A stretch of DNA of 64,000 nucleotides from CADEEN01 sp963783785 (GTDB lineage Bacteria; Pseudomonadota; Gammaproteobacteria; Burkholderiales; Burkholderiaceae_C). Under the pieces are notes generated by a model. It was not told the origin of the DNA. It searched no databases and saw nothing but the letters and a program-made list of their open reading frames with translations. The stretch covers positions 248,001 to 312,000 of the forward strand of contig CAWAOQ010000001.1 in NCBI GenBank assembly GCA_963783785.1, in the 5' to 3' direction. Of the stretch, positions 55,334 to 64,000 are shown one piece after another. Position numbers and translations under genes: made by a program. Numbering within the stretch: position 1 is the first letter of the stretch; each line of letters begins with the position of its first letter.

Positions 55334-56570
55334 TCAGCGACCGAGAACGCCCTTCAGCAGGTCGAGCGCCCCCGGCTTCTTCGACTCGGCCGGGGCCTGC
55401 GGCGAGTCGGTCGCCGCGGGACCGCCGGCGCCCATGTCGGGCATCCCGAGCATCGACAGCGCGACCGTCTTGACACGCAACTTGACGGCCCACTGCGGAT
55501 TCCACGGCTGGTTCGGATCGGACGGTCGCGGCGGGTGGGCCAGGTTCAGTTCGTTGCCGTAGCCGATCAACCGCAGCATGGCACCCTGGCCGCTGAACAC
55601 CCCCTTGGGGATGGTGCAGGCGGTGGTCGACGGTGCCAGCAACACCTTCTCTCGCAACCAGCGGTCGACGGCCGCATTGGTCTGGTAATCGAGCAGTCCG
55701 AAACCGACGTCGGGCAACTCGCTGCTGGTCCAGAGGATCATCTCCTCCTTCTCGCCGCCCCCCATCGCGGCCGCAAAGTAGGCCCGTGCCGTCGGCGCGG
55801 CGGTCCAGCGCAGATCGGTGGCGCCGCCGTTGTCGGCTTGCTGCAGGTTGAGCGCAGGCATCAGGTCTTGCTGCGCCGGGATCTGGAAGCGAAAGCCCTC
55901 GGGCACGCCATTGCCGCTGAACGCGTGCTCGCCGGCCAGCGATGCGGCCGCCGGCACCATGCGGGTGTCGACCTTGCTCGGCCACACCGGACGGCCAGCT
56001 CTGGCTGTGCGCGCCGCGCTGGGTGGCGCGGCGCGATTGGAAGAAGCGCCCGAATTCGGCGGCCGATGCGGTTGCGGCGTCGAGCACCCTGGGCTGGCCA
56101 GCCCGGACCGTGGCGCCGCAGCCCCAGTACATCAGGATGCGGCCGCGCGGCCGCTCGGTCTCCTGCGGCACGACTTCGTCGTCCGTCTCGGGCACCGGCT
56201 TGCCGCCGGGCGGCGGCGCCTGCAGCTTGAGTGCGGGGCTCATGAACCCCGCCGGTACCGCCTGCTGCGCCTCGGCCAGTGCCGGGTTGTTGCGTGTGGC
56301 CAGGGTCACGTCGACGTAGCGACCGCCCGTGCCCGTCTGGGTGTTGCCGAACGCATTGCCGCCGCCACCGCCGCCGCCGCTGCCGAACAGGCCGCCCAGC
56401 GCGGCCATCGGATTGGCCCCGCCGCCCATCGGCATGCCCATGCCGCTGAAGGTGGCCACATCGATCCAGGCCTGGGCGACAGGCGGGCTGGTCTTCTGCA
56501 CGGGCGCCTGCGCGGCCAGGGGCCCGGCCAGCAAGACCATCATCAGTGCGGACAGGCGCGGCGTCTTCAT
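55334..56570 (-). CDS. exported protein of unknown function with polyglycine segment (one frame break)
   Basis: About 411 residues. The start at 56570 has GAGGAGA upstream; MKTPRLSALMMVLLAGPLAAQA is a signal peptide. Then come GMGMPMGGGANPMAALGGLF and a polyglycine run (GSGGGGGGG) near residue 75. A globular part begins with GRYVDVTLATRNNPALAEAQ and includes GRILMYWGCGATVRAGQP, a distinctive Trp-Gly-Cys-Gly sequence. After a frame change near 55985 it continues with GNGVPEGFRFQIPAQQDLMP, ARAYFAAAMGGGEKEEMILWTSSE and IPKGVF, ending with SKKPGALDLLKGVLGR. I do not know the family. It stands as a separate unit between MBL and amidase genes. Confidence 0.65.
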
Positions 56571-56709
56571 GCGTGTTCTCCTCAGTTGAATGGTGCCTTT
56601 GTACGCCGTCCAGCGTGCCACGGGTGTTACATCACGGCGCTTGTCGGGTATGACGGCACGCCACGGCGGCTAGGCCTCTCGGGCCTGTCTGGCTTGCCAT
56701 GCCAGCGGT

Positions 56710-58044
56710 TCAGGGGGCCTGCACCCGATCGACGAGCCAGCGTGCCGTGCGCAGCAGCCGGGCATCGCCGGCGCGTCGGCCGACCAGCTGCACGCCGAGC
56801 GGCAGGCCATCGGGGCCGGTCATCAACGGCAGGCTGATGCTGGGCAAGCCGAGCAGTGTCCACAGCGTGCAGAACGACGGGTCGCCGGTCGTGTCGATGG
56901 GTGGCGCCGTGCCGGCGGTGGCGGGCGTCAGCACGGCGTCGAAGTTGGCGAACAGCGCGTCGAAGTCGCCGCGCAAACGCGGCACGCTGGCCAACGCCTT
57001 CTGGTAGTCGAGCGCGCGCACTTCGCGCCCGCGGGCCAGTTGCTCGCGCAGCGAGGTCGACAACCGATCGCGTCCCGTTTCCCATTCGCGGTCGAGGTTG
57101 GCCGCCATCTCGGCTTCCATGATCGTCTTGTGCCAGGCCCAGGCTTCGGCCATCGCTGCGGGCAGGGTGCAGGTCTCGCACCGCGCACCGAGCACGGCGG
57201 TCAGCTCGTCGAAGGCCTTGCGGGTCGAGGAATCGGCGCGGTCCCAGATCGGTGTCTTGACGAAGGCCAGGCGCGGCGTCGGTGGCGGCTCGCGGTTCAT
57301 CGTCTGCATGAACGGGATGCGGGCACGCGGACGGGTGTCGGGGTCGGCCGGGTCGTATCCGGTCAGTTGCTCGGCGAGCAGCGCGATGTCGTCGAGGCCG
57401 CGCGCAAACACACCAACGCAGTCGAGCGCACGCGACAGCTTCAGGATGCCCTGGCGCGGGATCAGCCCATGGCTGGGCTTGAAGCCGTAGACGCCGCAGA
57501 ACGCGGCCGGGCGCAGGATCGAGGCGTTGGTCTGCGTGCCGATCGCCAGCGGCACCATGCCCGCCGCCACCGCCGCCGCCGAGCCGGACGACGAGCCGCC
57601 CGGCGTGCGCGACGGATCGCGCGGATTGCGCGTCTTGCCCGGGGTGTAGGTCGCGCATTCGGTGGTCACCGTCTTGCCGAGGATCACCGCGCCGGCGGCG
57701 CGCAGCATCGCGATCACGGCGGCGTCGCGCACCGGTTGGCGGCCGGCATGCAGCACGGTGCCGTTTTCGGTCGGCATGTCGGCGGTGTCGATGATGTCCT
57801 TGATGCCCACCGGCACGCCGTGCAGCGGACCCATCGGGCAGCCCTCGGCGCGCTCGCGATCGCGTGCACGGGCCTGGGCCAGCGCGTGCGCCTCGTCGAG
57901 GAACTGCCAGGCCTGCACCGTCGGCTCGACGGCGCGGATGCGCGCCAGGCAGGCCTCGACCAGCCGCTCCGAGCTGATCGAGCCTGCCGCGATCGCCCGT
58001 GCCGCGTCGGTGGCGGTGAGCGATTCGGGCTGCGTCAGGTCCAT
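56710..58044 (-). CDS. amidase signature family hydrolase
   Basis: A 444-residue member of the amidase signature family, hydrolysing a C-N amide bond. The catalytic Lys is in GVPVGIKDIIDTADMPTENG, the cis-Ser in SRTPGGSSSGSAAAVAAGM, and the nucleophile Ser in LAIGTQTNASILRPAAFCGVYGFKP. The two residues before the nucleophile are Asn-Ala where most members have Gly-Gly, which may change specificity. The C-terminal helices end in LLRTARWLVDRVQAP. It is downstream of, or convergent in direction with, the TRAP transporter genes on the same strand (52 bases from dctM), suggesting the amide or its acid product may be the imported compound. Intact. Confidence 0.88.
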   Translation of the reverse strand: MDLTQPESLTATDAARAIAAGSISSERLVEACLARIRAVEPTVQAWQFLDEAHALAQARARDRERAEGCPMGPLHGVPVGIKDIIDTADMPTENGTVLHAGRQPVRDAAVIAMLRAAGAVILGKTVTTECATYTPGKTRNPRDPSRTPGGSSSGSAAAVAAGMVPLAIGTQTNASILRPAAFCGVYGFKPSHGLIPRQGILKLSRALDCVGVFARGLDDIALLAEQLTGYDPADPDTRPRARIPFMQTMNREPPPTPRLAFVKTPIWDRADSSTRKAFDELTAVLGARCETCTLPAAMAEAWAWHKTIMEAEMAANLDREWETGRDRLSTSLREQLARGREVRALDYQKALASVPRLRGDFDALFANFDAVLTPATAGTAPPIDTTGDPSFCTLWTLLGLPSISLPLMTGPDGLPLGVQLVGRRAGDARLLRTARWLVDRVQAP

Positions 58045-58096
58045 CGTTCAGCAGCCGGCGCGACCGCCGGCGTGTGGTCCCTGCGCTGGCAGCGTC

Positions 58097-60144
58097 CTAC
58101 TTGTAGAGCACGTTCGGCAGCCACATCCCGATGCCCGGCCAGATGTAGAGCAAGCGCCAGCGCAATCACCTGGATGCCCATGAACGGCATCATGCCGGCG
58201 AAGATCTGGTTCAGCGTGACGTGCTTTGGCGATACGCCCTTCAGGTAGAACGCCGCCATCGCCACCGGTGGCGACAGGAAGGCGGTCTGCAGGTTCAGCG
58301 CCACCAGCAGGCCGAAGAACAGCGGGTCGACGCCGAACTTGGGCAGCAGCGGAATGAAGATCGGCATGAAGATCACGATGATCTCGGTCCACTCCAGCGG
58401 CCAGCCGAGGATGAAGATGATGAACTGGCTCAGCAGCATGAACTGCAGCGTCGTCAGGCCGAGCGACAGCACCCAGCGCTCGATGATTTCCTGGCCGCCG
58501 AGCAACGCAAAGGCCGCGGAGAAGATCGACGAACCGACGAACAGCCAGCACACCATCGCGCTGGTCTTGGCGGTCAGGAACGACGACTCCTTGATGATGC
58601 CGCCGAGGTCGACGAGCGTCTTCAGCACCGCATTGCCGCGCTTGGCCTGCCTCGCCGCGATGTACCGATAGGCGCCGGCCAGCAGCAGACCGCCGAACGC
58701 GCCCACCGCGGCCGCCTCGGTGGGCGTGGCCAGGCCGAACACGATCGAGCCGAGCACGGCGATGATCATCACCGCCAGCGGGAAGAACGACGCCAGCAGC
58801 ATCTTGAAGATCTCCAGCCGCTGCCAGCTCATCAGCCAGCTGATCGAGCACCAGGCCGGCCATGCCCACGCCGAACACGATCCAGTACCAGGTCGGTGCC
58901 GGGACGCGCTCGGCGCGCGGGTCCGGCTGGGCGCCGCAACGCTTGCTGCGGCACGCTGGCTGGCACGGGCGCGGCTGCCACCGCGGCCGCAGAGGCGCCT
59001 TGATCCGGCTCGGCCGGCGGCTCCTTGAGCCTGCGCCCTCCTTCGGCGGCTCCTGCAGCCCGCCTTCCTCTTTCGGCGGTTCCTGCAGTCCCGCCGGCTT
59101 CCGCGCGGCTTCTCGTCGCCGGCGGCGAGTCGCGCCGCCCGGCCTGGACCAGACCGGTCGTGTCGACCGCCGCGGCCGGTGCGGTGGCGGCGGAGTACAT
59201 CACCGCCAGCAACGCGACGATCGAGATCGCAGGCAGCAACGAAACGAACAGCTGCGTCGCCACCTGGCGCTTGGGCAGCGAAGGAACGCGCAAGGCCTCC
59301 AAACAGCCCCGCCAGCGCATTGCCGCTGCGCGAGCTCAAGGCCTGGGACAGCGGCGGCAGCGGCACCATCCGTTCGCTGTCGGCCAACGGTGGCGCAAGG
59401 TGCGGCTTCCACTTGGCGACGACGATGACGTAGCCGACGTACAGGCGCGGCCAGCATGATGCCGGGGAAGAACGCGCCCGCGTAGAGCTTGACGACCGAG
59501 ACGCCGGCGGTGGCGCCGTAGACGATCAGCAGCACCGAAGGCGGAATCAGGATGCCCAGGCAGCCGCCCGCGGTGATCGCGCCGGCGGCCAGCTTGATGT
59601 TGTAGCCGGCGCGCAGCATCGCCGGCAGCGCCAGCAGGCCCATCAGCGTGACCACCGCGCCGACGATGCCGGTGGCGGTGGCGAAGATCGCGCAGGTGAC
59701 GATGGTGGCCACCGCCAGCGCCCCGGGCACGCGCGCCAGCGACAGGTGCAGGCTCTTGAAGAGCTTTTCGATCAGGTTGGCGCGCTCGACCAGGTAGCCC
59801 ATGAAGACGAACAGCGGAATCGCGATCAGCACGTCGTTGGACATCACCGAATAGGCGCGCTGCACCATCAGGTCGAGGATCTGCTGCGCGGCCAGGTCCG
59901 GGTTCACGCTGCGGTAGGCGAGCCAGCCGAAGAACACGCCCATGCCCATCAGCGTGAAGGCGGTGGGGAAGCCGAGCATGATCGCCACCACGATCAGCGC
60001 CAGCATCAGCAGGCCGAGGTAGCCGAGATCGGCGCGGCTCAGGTGTCCGTCGACGAAGTTGCTCCACGGCATGAAGATCAGCACCGTGGCGAGGATGATC
60101 GCCATCAGCGAGAAGCCGAACCACAGTTCCTTGCGGATCTTCAT
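58097..60144 (-). CDS. TRAP transporter large permease (DctM family; several frame breaks)
   Basis: Roughly 680 residues, larger than the usual 430. The N-terminal half has KIRKELWFGFSLMAIILAT, GLLMLALIVVAIMLGFPTAF, ALAVATIVTCAIFATATGIVG and AAGAITAGGCLGILIPPSVLL, the DctM core. The C-terminal half has GLATPTEAAAVGAFGGLLLAG, SSFLTAKTSAMVCWLFVG, LGWPLEWTEIIVIFMPIF and FLSPPVAMAAFYLKGVSP. Between them (about 58900-59200) is a hydrophilic insert with three near-repeats GLQEPPKEE, GLQEPPKEG, LKEPPAEP. Frames change near 59455, 59330, 59080, 58850 and 58150. An ATG at 60144 with GGGGAG upstream is the start, though the frame is open into the preceding gene. Confidence 0.82.
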
Positions 60145-60767
60145 TTCGTGCTCCCCTGCGTGCACGACGAACTGGTCGAGCTTGGCGATGTCTTCGTCCT
60201 TCACGTGGACCATTTCCTTCAGCTTGTCGACGTCGACCTCTTCGACGTCTTCCTCGCGCGAGGGCCACTCACCCTGCCGGATGCAGATCACGCAGCGGAT
60301 GATCTCGACGATGCCCTGCACCAGCAGGAATGCGCCGGCCAGCGGCAGCATGGTCTTGAACGGATAGATCGGCGGGCCCTCTGCCGTGATCGTGGAGTGC
60401 TCGTTGATCGCCCAGGACTCGGCCGCGTAGTAGTAGCCGGCATAGGTCAGCGCGAACACGCCCGGGAATGAAGAACAGGATGAACAGGATCAGGTCGATC
60501 GTCGCCTGCGTGCGCGGCTCGAAGAAGCCGTAGAGCACGTCGCCACGCACATGGCCGGCCTTGGCCAGCGTGTAGGCGCCGGCCATCATGAACAGCGTGC
60601 CGTACATCATGATCATCGACGTCGAAGGCCCAGGAGTGCGGGTGGTCCAGCACATAGCGCGAGAACACTTCCCAGGAGATCATCAGAGTGAGCGCGACGA
60701 TCAGCCAGGAAAACGCCTGGCCGACGAAGGTGCTGATCTTGTCGATCGTCAGAAGCAGTTTCTGCAT
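60141..60767 (-). CDS. TRAP transporter small permease (DctQ family; frameshifted)
   Basis: About 208 residues with four helices: TFVGQAFSWLIVALTLMISWEVF, IMMYGTLFMMAGAYTLAKAG, TIDLILFILFFIPG, and MLPLAGAFLLVQGIVEIIRCV. HVRGDVLYGFF is the typical DctQ loop. The acidic C-terminal part (REEDVEEVDVDKLKEMVHVKDEDIAKLDQ) is cytoplasmic. Frame changes occur near 60625 and near 60470. The reading frame continues into dctM as given; if one base is lost or gained, the gene would stop at TGA at 60143-60141, overlapping the dctM ATG (ATGA). I use that end, but a true DctQ-DctM fusion is not excluded. Confidence 0.8.
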
Positions 60768-60781
60768 GTCGTGGCCCGCTC

Positions 60782-60819
60782 AAAGCAAATCGGCCACCCG
60801 GGCTTCGCCCGGATGGCCG
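60782..60819 (-). terminator. intercistronic hairpin between dctP and dctQ
   Basis: Arms CGGCCACCCGGGC (60791-60803) and GCCCGGATGGCCG (60807-60819) pair with one mismatch around a TTC loop. On the minus strand the stem is followed by ATTTGCTTTG. It lies just after the dctP stop and before dctQ. It may partly terminate transcription or protect the dctP message, giving more receptor than permease. Confidence 0.6.
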
Positions 60820-60840
60820 ACGCGTGATGCAAGAAACCCC

Positions 60841-61989
60841 TCAGGCCTTCTTGGGTGCCGCCGCCTGGGCGCCGAAGAAATGGCTCACCGCCATGCGACG
60901 GCTGACGTAGGTGTCCTGGTCCCACTTCACGGCACGCTCGGCGAACGCCTTCTGCGATGCGACGATCTCCTTGAACAGCGGGTTCTCTGCCGACTTCTTC
61001 TCGAGGATCTCGCTCCACAGCTTGAGCTGCACCTGCAGCACCGAGTCGGGGGTCTTGTAGAACTTGACCTTGTCCTTGGTCTGCAACTCGATGTAGTCCT
61101 TCGAATAGCGATCGATCGCCTTCCACGACATGTCCGCCGACGAGGCCTCGACCGCGTTCGTCGATGATCGCCCTCATCTTCTCCGGCAGCGCGTCGTACT
61201 TCGGCTTGTTGAACATGATCTCGAAGGTCTCGGCGCTCTGGTGGTAGCTCTGCAGCATGCAGATCTTGGACACGTCGGGGAAGCCGAGGATGCGGTCGGA
61301 GGTGGCGTTGTTGAATTCGGCCGCATCGAGCAGGCCGCGGTCCATCGCCGGCACGATCTCGCCGCCAGGCAGCGCATTGACCGCCGCGCCCATCGCGGTG
61401 AACAGGTCGATCGCCAGGCCATTGGTGCGGAACTTCAGGCCCTTGAAATCCTCGGGCTTGGTGATCGGCTTCTTGAACCAGCCCAGCGGCTGCGTGGCCA
61501 TCGGGCCGTACAGGAAAGACTGCACCGTGGTGATGCCGATCGAACCGTAGAGCTTGGCCAGCAGTTCCTTGCCGCCGCCGTACTTGTGCCAGGCCAGCAG
61601 CATGTTGGCGTCCATGCCGAACGCCGGGCCGGAATTCCACAGCGCCAGCGCATTCTGCTTGCCGTAGTGGTAGCCCAGCACGCCGTGGCCGCCATCGAGC
61701 GTGCCCTTGGACACCGCGTCGAGCAGGCCGAAGGCGGGCACCACCGAGCCGGCGGGCAAGACCTCGATCTTCAGTTCGCCGCCGGTCATGTCGTTGGCCT
61801 TCTTGGCGAAGTCGAGCGCGTACTCGTGGAAGATGTCCTTCGCCGGCCAGGTGCTCTGGAAGCGCAGGCTGGTGACGGCTTGCGCCGGGCGATGGCCGGC
61901 GCGGCCAGCGCGCCGGTGGCCACGGTCGCAGTCGCCGCGGATTTCAGGAAGCGGCGACGCTGCGCTGCGGTCTTGGACGAGTCGGTCAT
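60841..61989 (-). CDS. TRAP transporter periplasmic receptor (DctP family; frameshifted)
   Basis: About 382 residues. A twin-arginine signal (RRRFLKSAATATVATGALAA) indicates Tat export. The mature part includes LRFQSTWPAKDIFHEYALDFA, MTGGELKIEVLPAGSVVP, GVLGYHYGKQNALALWNSGPAFGM, and LKFRTNGLAIDLFTAMGAAVNALPGGEIVPAM, the substrate-binding core, ending KDKVKFYKTPDSVLQ and a Pro-Lys-Lys-Ala tail. Frame changes occur near 61885 and near 61155. AAGGAG precedes the ATG. GGEIVPAM and the YHYGK segment are of the keto-acid/TTX-like receptor branch. It is the first gene of dctP-dctQ-dctM. The 162 bases upstream hold the presumed promoter but no clear hexamers. Confidence 0.87.
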
Positions 61990-62151
61990 TGCGAGAGCTC
62001 CTTGAGCAGGTGGTTGGGGTGAAAAGGGGTCCTTTGGGAGGGACTCAACCTGTCAACTATCCGGCGCCTGCCAGTGGGCCGGAAGTGGGTCTAACCCGTG
62101 CGGATTGGGACGAATTGGTTCCCTTCGATGGTCGTCAGCGCACCGGCGCGG

Positions 62152-63005
62152 TCAGGGGATCGAGAGCAGAGGGGCCAGTCGTGCCGACAAGTACTCCCGA
62201 TCCGCCGCTGAACACAGTTGGTGGCGCAGCGCGAAGTCTAGCGTCACGAGCGCGGCGTCGACGGTCATCGTGTCGCCGGCAGCCAGCATCAGTGCTTCAT
62301 CGACCGGCAGCAGGCGCAGCTCGGCCACCTCGCCGTCCTGATTGACCGGCGTCATGTCGGCCGGCAGGCGCAGGTCGAAGGTGTACAGCTGCTCGTGCAT
62401 GAAGCCTTCCTGGATGTCGCGGGCCAGTTCGATCACGCGGCCGGGCGTGGCGCGGCGCATCGTCTGCGCGTCGAGGCCGGCCTCTTCGAAGCCTTCGCGC
62501 AGCAGCGTCTCGAAGCGGCGTCTGGCCGTGCGGCACGCCGCCGCCCACCAGGTTGTCGAGCTTGCCCGGATCGGTGCCCTTGGTCAGCGCGCGGCGGGCG
62601 ATCCACAGGTGGGTCGGGCGGCCGCTGCGCGTCGGCCAGGTAGCCGTTGCAGTGCGCACCGAAGGTCAGCGTGCCCCAGAAGCGCGCCGCGGCGCGTTCG
62701 ATCAGCGCCAGTGGTTCTGCCCCATGTCGCGAGACGACGGCGTAGGTTTCATCGCGCCATGCGGCGATGAGGCCGGCGTCGCGCAGCGCGCGGTTGATCG
62801 GCACCAGCGCGGCCGTGCGCTCCGCCGCATCCACCAGTGCCGGGTGCAACGCGACTTGGTCGTCGGCGACGATCAGCGTGTCGCGGTAGGGCGCCAACGC
62901 CGGCAGGTGGCGGCAGTCCACCGAACCCACCCGCATGCCGGCGATGAACCACGGCACGCGGGCGATCGCCGCGTGGCGAGCCGCTGCCAGGGCCGACCAG
63001 CGCAT
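62152..63005 (-). CDS. DUF4743 / Nudix hydrolase (several frame breaks)
   Basis: About 284 residues. The N-terminal DUF4743 part has VPWFIAGMRVGSVDCRHL, INRALRDAGLIAAWRDETY and ARFWGTLTFGAHCNGYLAD. The C-terminal Nudix domain has HLWIARRALTKGTDPGKLDN and a Nudix box begun by LVGGGVPHGQTP, ending RREGFEEAGLD-like LLREGFEEAGLD. The C-terminus is AADREYLSARLAPLLSIP. Frame changes occur near 62630 and near 62520. The domain pairing matches thiamine pyrophosphate-acting Nudix proteins (Tnr3-like) of plants, fungi and bacteria; here it likely acts on a diphosphate-linked metabolite. It is followed on the same strand by the TRAP genes but is not obviously in their operon. Confidence 0.83.
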
Positions 63006-63015
63006 GCCTGCAACG

Positions 63016-64000
63016 TCAGGCGGCCGCCCGCGCCGCACCGGCCTGGCGCCACTGCCCGAGCAATTGCTGCCATTTGGCGCGCGCAACTCGCAGGTGCCTT
63101 GCCTTGACATGGCCGTAGCCGCGGATCTCCTCCGGGATGCGCGCGATCTCGACCGCCAGCGGCAACGTCGCTGCATTCAGGCGGGTGAGCAGTTCATCGA
63201 TGCAGGCGCGGTACTCGCCGATCAGCGCGCGCTCGGTCTGGCGCTCATCGGTGCGGCCGAACGGGTCGAGCGCCGTACCGCGCAGGCCTCTCAGCCGGGT
63301 CAACAGTGCGAACGCCCGGCGCATCCAGGGGCCGAACGATTGCTTGATCAGATCGCCCTTGTCGTCCTTCTTGGCGATCGCCGGCGGCGCGAGGTGGTGC
63401 ACGAGCTTGTAGTCGCCTTCGAACATCGAGGCGATCCTGGCCGTGAAGGCCGGATCGGTGTGCAGCCGCGCGACTTCGTACTCGTCCTTGTAGGCCATCA
63501 ACTTGAACAGATAGCGGGCGACGGCTTCGGCGAGCCGGGTGCTGGCCAGCGGCGCTTCGGCAGCGCGCACCTTGTCGACGAAGGCCTTGTACTGCGCGGC
63601 ATACGCGGCATCCTGGTAGCCGGTCAGGAAGTCGACGCGCCTGGCGATCATCTCGTCGAGCGAGGGCTTCCTGACGAACTCGATCACCTGCGCGGCCTTG
63701 AACAGCGCCTGCACCGAGGCCAGGTCATGCGCGCAGTGGCGGCCCCATTCGAAGGCGGCCTTGTTGTTGTCGACCTGCACGCCGTTCAACTCGATCGCAC
63801 GCATCAGCGCGGCATGCGAGAGCGGCACGCGGCCCTGCTGCCAGGCATAGCCGAGCATCAGCGGGTTGGTGTAGATCGAGTCGCCGACCAGTTGCACCGC
63901 CACCTGCTCGGCGTCGAAGGCGCCGACCAGCGCGTCACCGACGCTGTGGCGCACGGCGGCCTCGCAATGGCCGCCCGGGAACTGCCAGTCGGGATTCTTC
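63016..64000 (-). CDS. indolepyruvate ferredoxin oxidoreductase family protein, 3' part
   Basis: The C-terminal 328 residues of a large 2-oxo-acid:ferredoxin oxidoreductase; the gene continues beyond the right edge. Visible are WQFPGGHCEAAVRHSVGDALV, VQLVGDSIYTNPLMLGYAWQQG, GVQVDNNKAAFEWGRHCAHD, LMAYKDEYEVARLHTD and IPEEIRGYGHVKARHL, characteristic of the roughly 1,150-residue fused alpha/beta form used for branched or aromatic keto-acid oxidation. ALMRAIELNGVQVDNNKAAF is a hallmark of this enzyme. The end is Ala-rich (GAARAAA). It is 10 bases from the Nudix gene start, so the two are probably co-transcribed. Intact in the visible part. Confidence 0.9.
   Translation of the reverse strand, partial: KNPDWQFPGGHCEAAVRHSVGDALVGAFDAEQVAVQLVGDSIYTNPLMLGYAWQQGRVPLSHAALMRAIELNGVQVDNNKAAFEWGRHCAHDLASVQALFKAAQVIEFVRKPSLDEMIARRVDFLTGYQDAAYAAQYKAFVDKVRAAEAPLASTRLAEAVARYLFKLMAYKDEYEVARLHTDPAFTARIASMFEGDYKLVHHLAPPAIAKKDDKGDLIKQSFGPWMRRAFALLTRLRGLRGTALDPFGRTDERQTERALIGEYRACIDELLTRLNAATLPLAVEIARIPEEIRGYGHVKARHLRVARAKWQQLLGQWRQAGAARAAA

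Overview
The window is a very GC-rich chromosomal segment with strong third-position G/C bias. Its gene content points to a betaproteobacterium of the order Burkholderiales, probably the Rubrivivax/Leptothrix/Piscinibacter group. The clues are two Bug-type tripartite tricarboxylate receptors, PhaM, a small lipid-granule and heme/replication neighbourhood (hemE next to priA), glcDEF, and abundant TRAP/ABC uptake genes. No tRNA, rRNA, CRISPR array, prophage or insertion sequence was seen. About half of the genes carry one or more +/-1 base breaks that are repaired by simple frame changes. I annotate these as single genes and regard most breaks as sequence errors, although true pseudogenes cannot be excluded.

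Layout. 1-6063 (+): the end of a myo-inositol operon (iolD, iolE, iolB), then an IlvD/Edd-type sugar-acid dehydratase and an RraA-like protein. 6092-11260 (-): a three-gene signalling operon with a soluble four-GAF histidine kinase, a single-receiver protein and a sigma-54 response regulator. 11371-15904: a LysR regulator divergent from a tartrate dehydrogenase-like gene, a Bug receptor and an Ldh-type oxidoreductase. 16006-19768: small hypothetical genes, a haloacid-dehalogenase-like hydrolase, and an enolase-superfamily sugar-acid dehydratase with its own Bug receptor. 20042-30220: a complete glycerol module. glpK and glpR are transcribed leftward, divergent from glpD-glpS-glpT-glpP-glpQ-glpU-glpV, which encodes glycerol-3-phosphate dehydrogenase and a GlpSTPQUV-type glycerol ABC importer. 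30311-31668: an EamA transporter and a small exported protein.

31867-42878: glycolate oxidase glcD-glcE-glcF running into a SulP-STAS-cNMP transporter, a FIST sensor protein, phaM, a TraB/GumN protein, a membrane retropepsin and hemE. 42879-45236: a non-coding region with DnaA-box-like sites, then priA. 45248-55281: a small exported protein, an AEC carrier, Rep helicase, a LytTR/LytS-type two-component pair with an unusual sensor region, a RavA-ViaA-like pair (MoxR ATPase plus VWA protein) and a metallo-beta-lactamase-fold hydrolase. 55334-64000 (-): an unknown exported protein, an amidase, a complete TRAP transporter (dctP, dctQ, dctM), a DUF4743/Nudix hydrolase and the 3' end of indolepyruvate ferredoxin oxidoreductase.

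The strongest mechanistic observation is in the glycerol importer. The two ATPase subunits differ so that all degenerate motifs (the H-loop of GlpS and the signature of GlpT) fall in one composite nucleotide site. The other site keeps every consensus motif. This predicts an asymmetric importer with one catalytic and one non-catalytic site.
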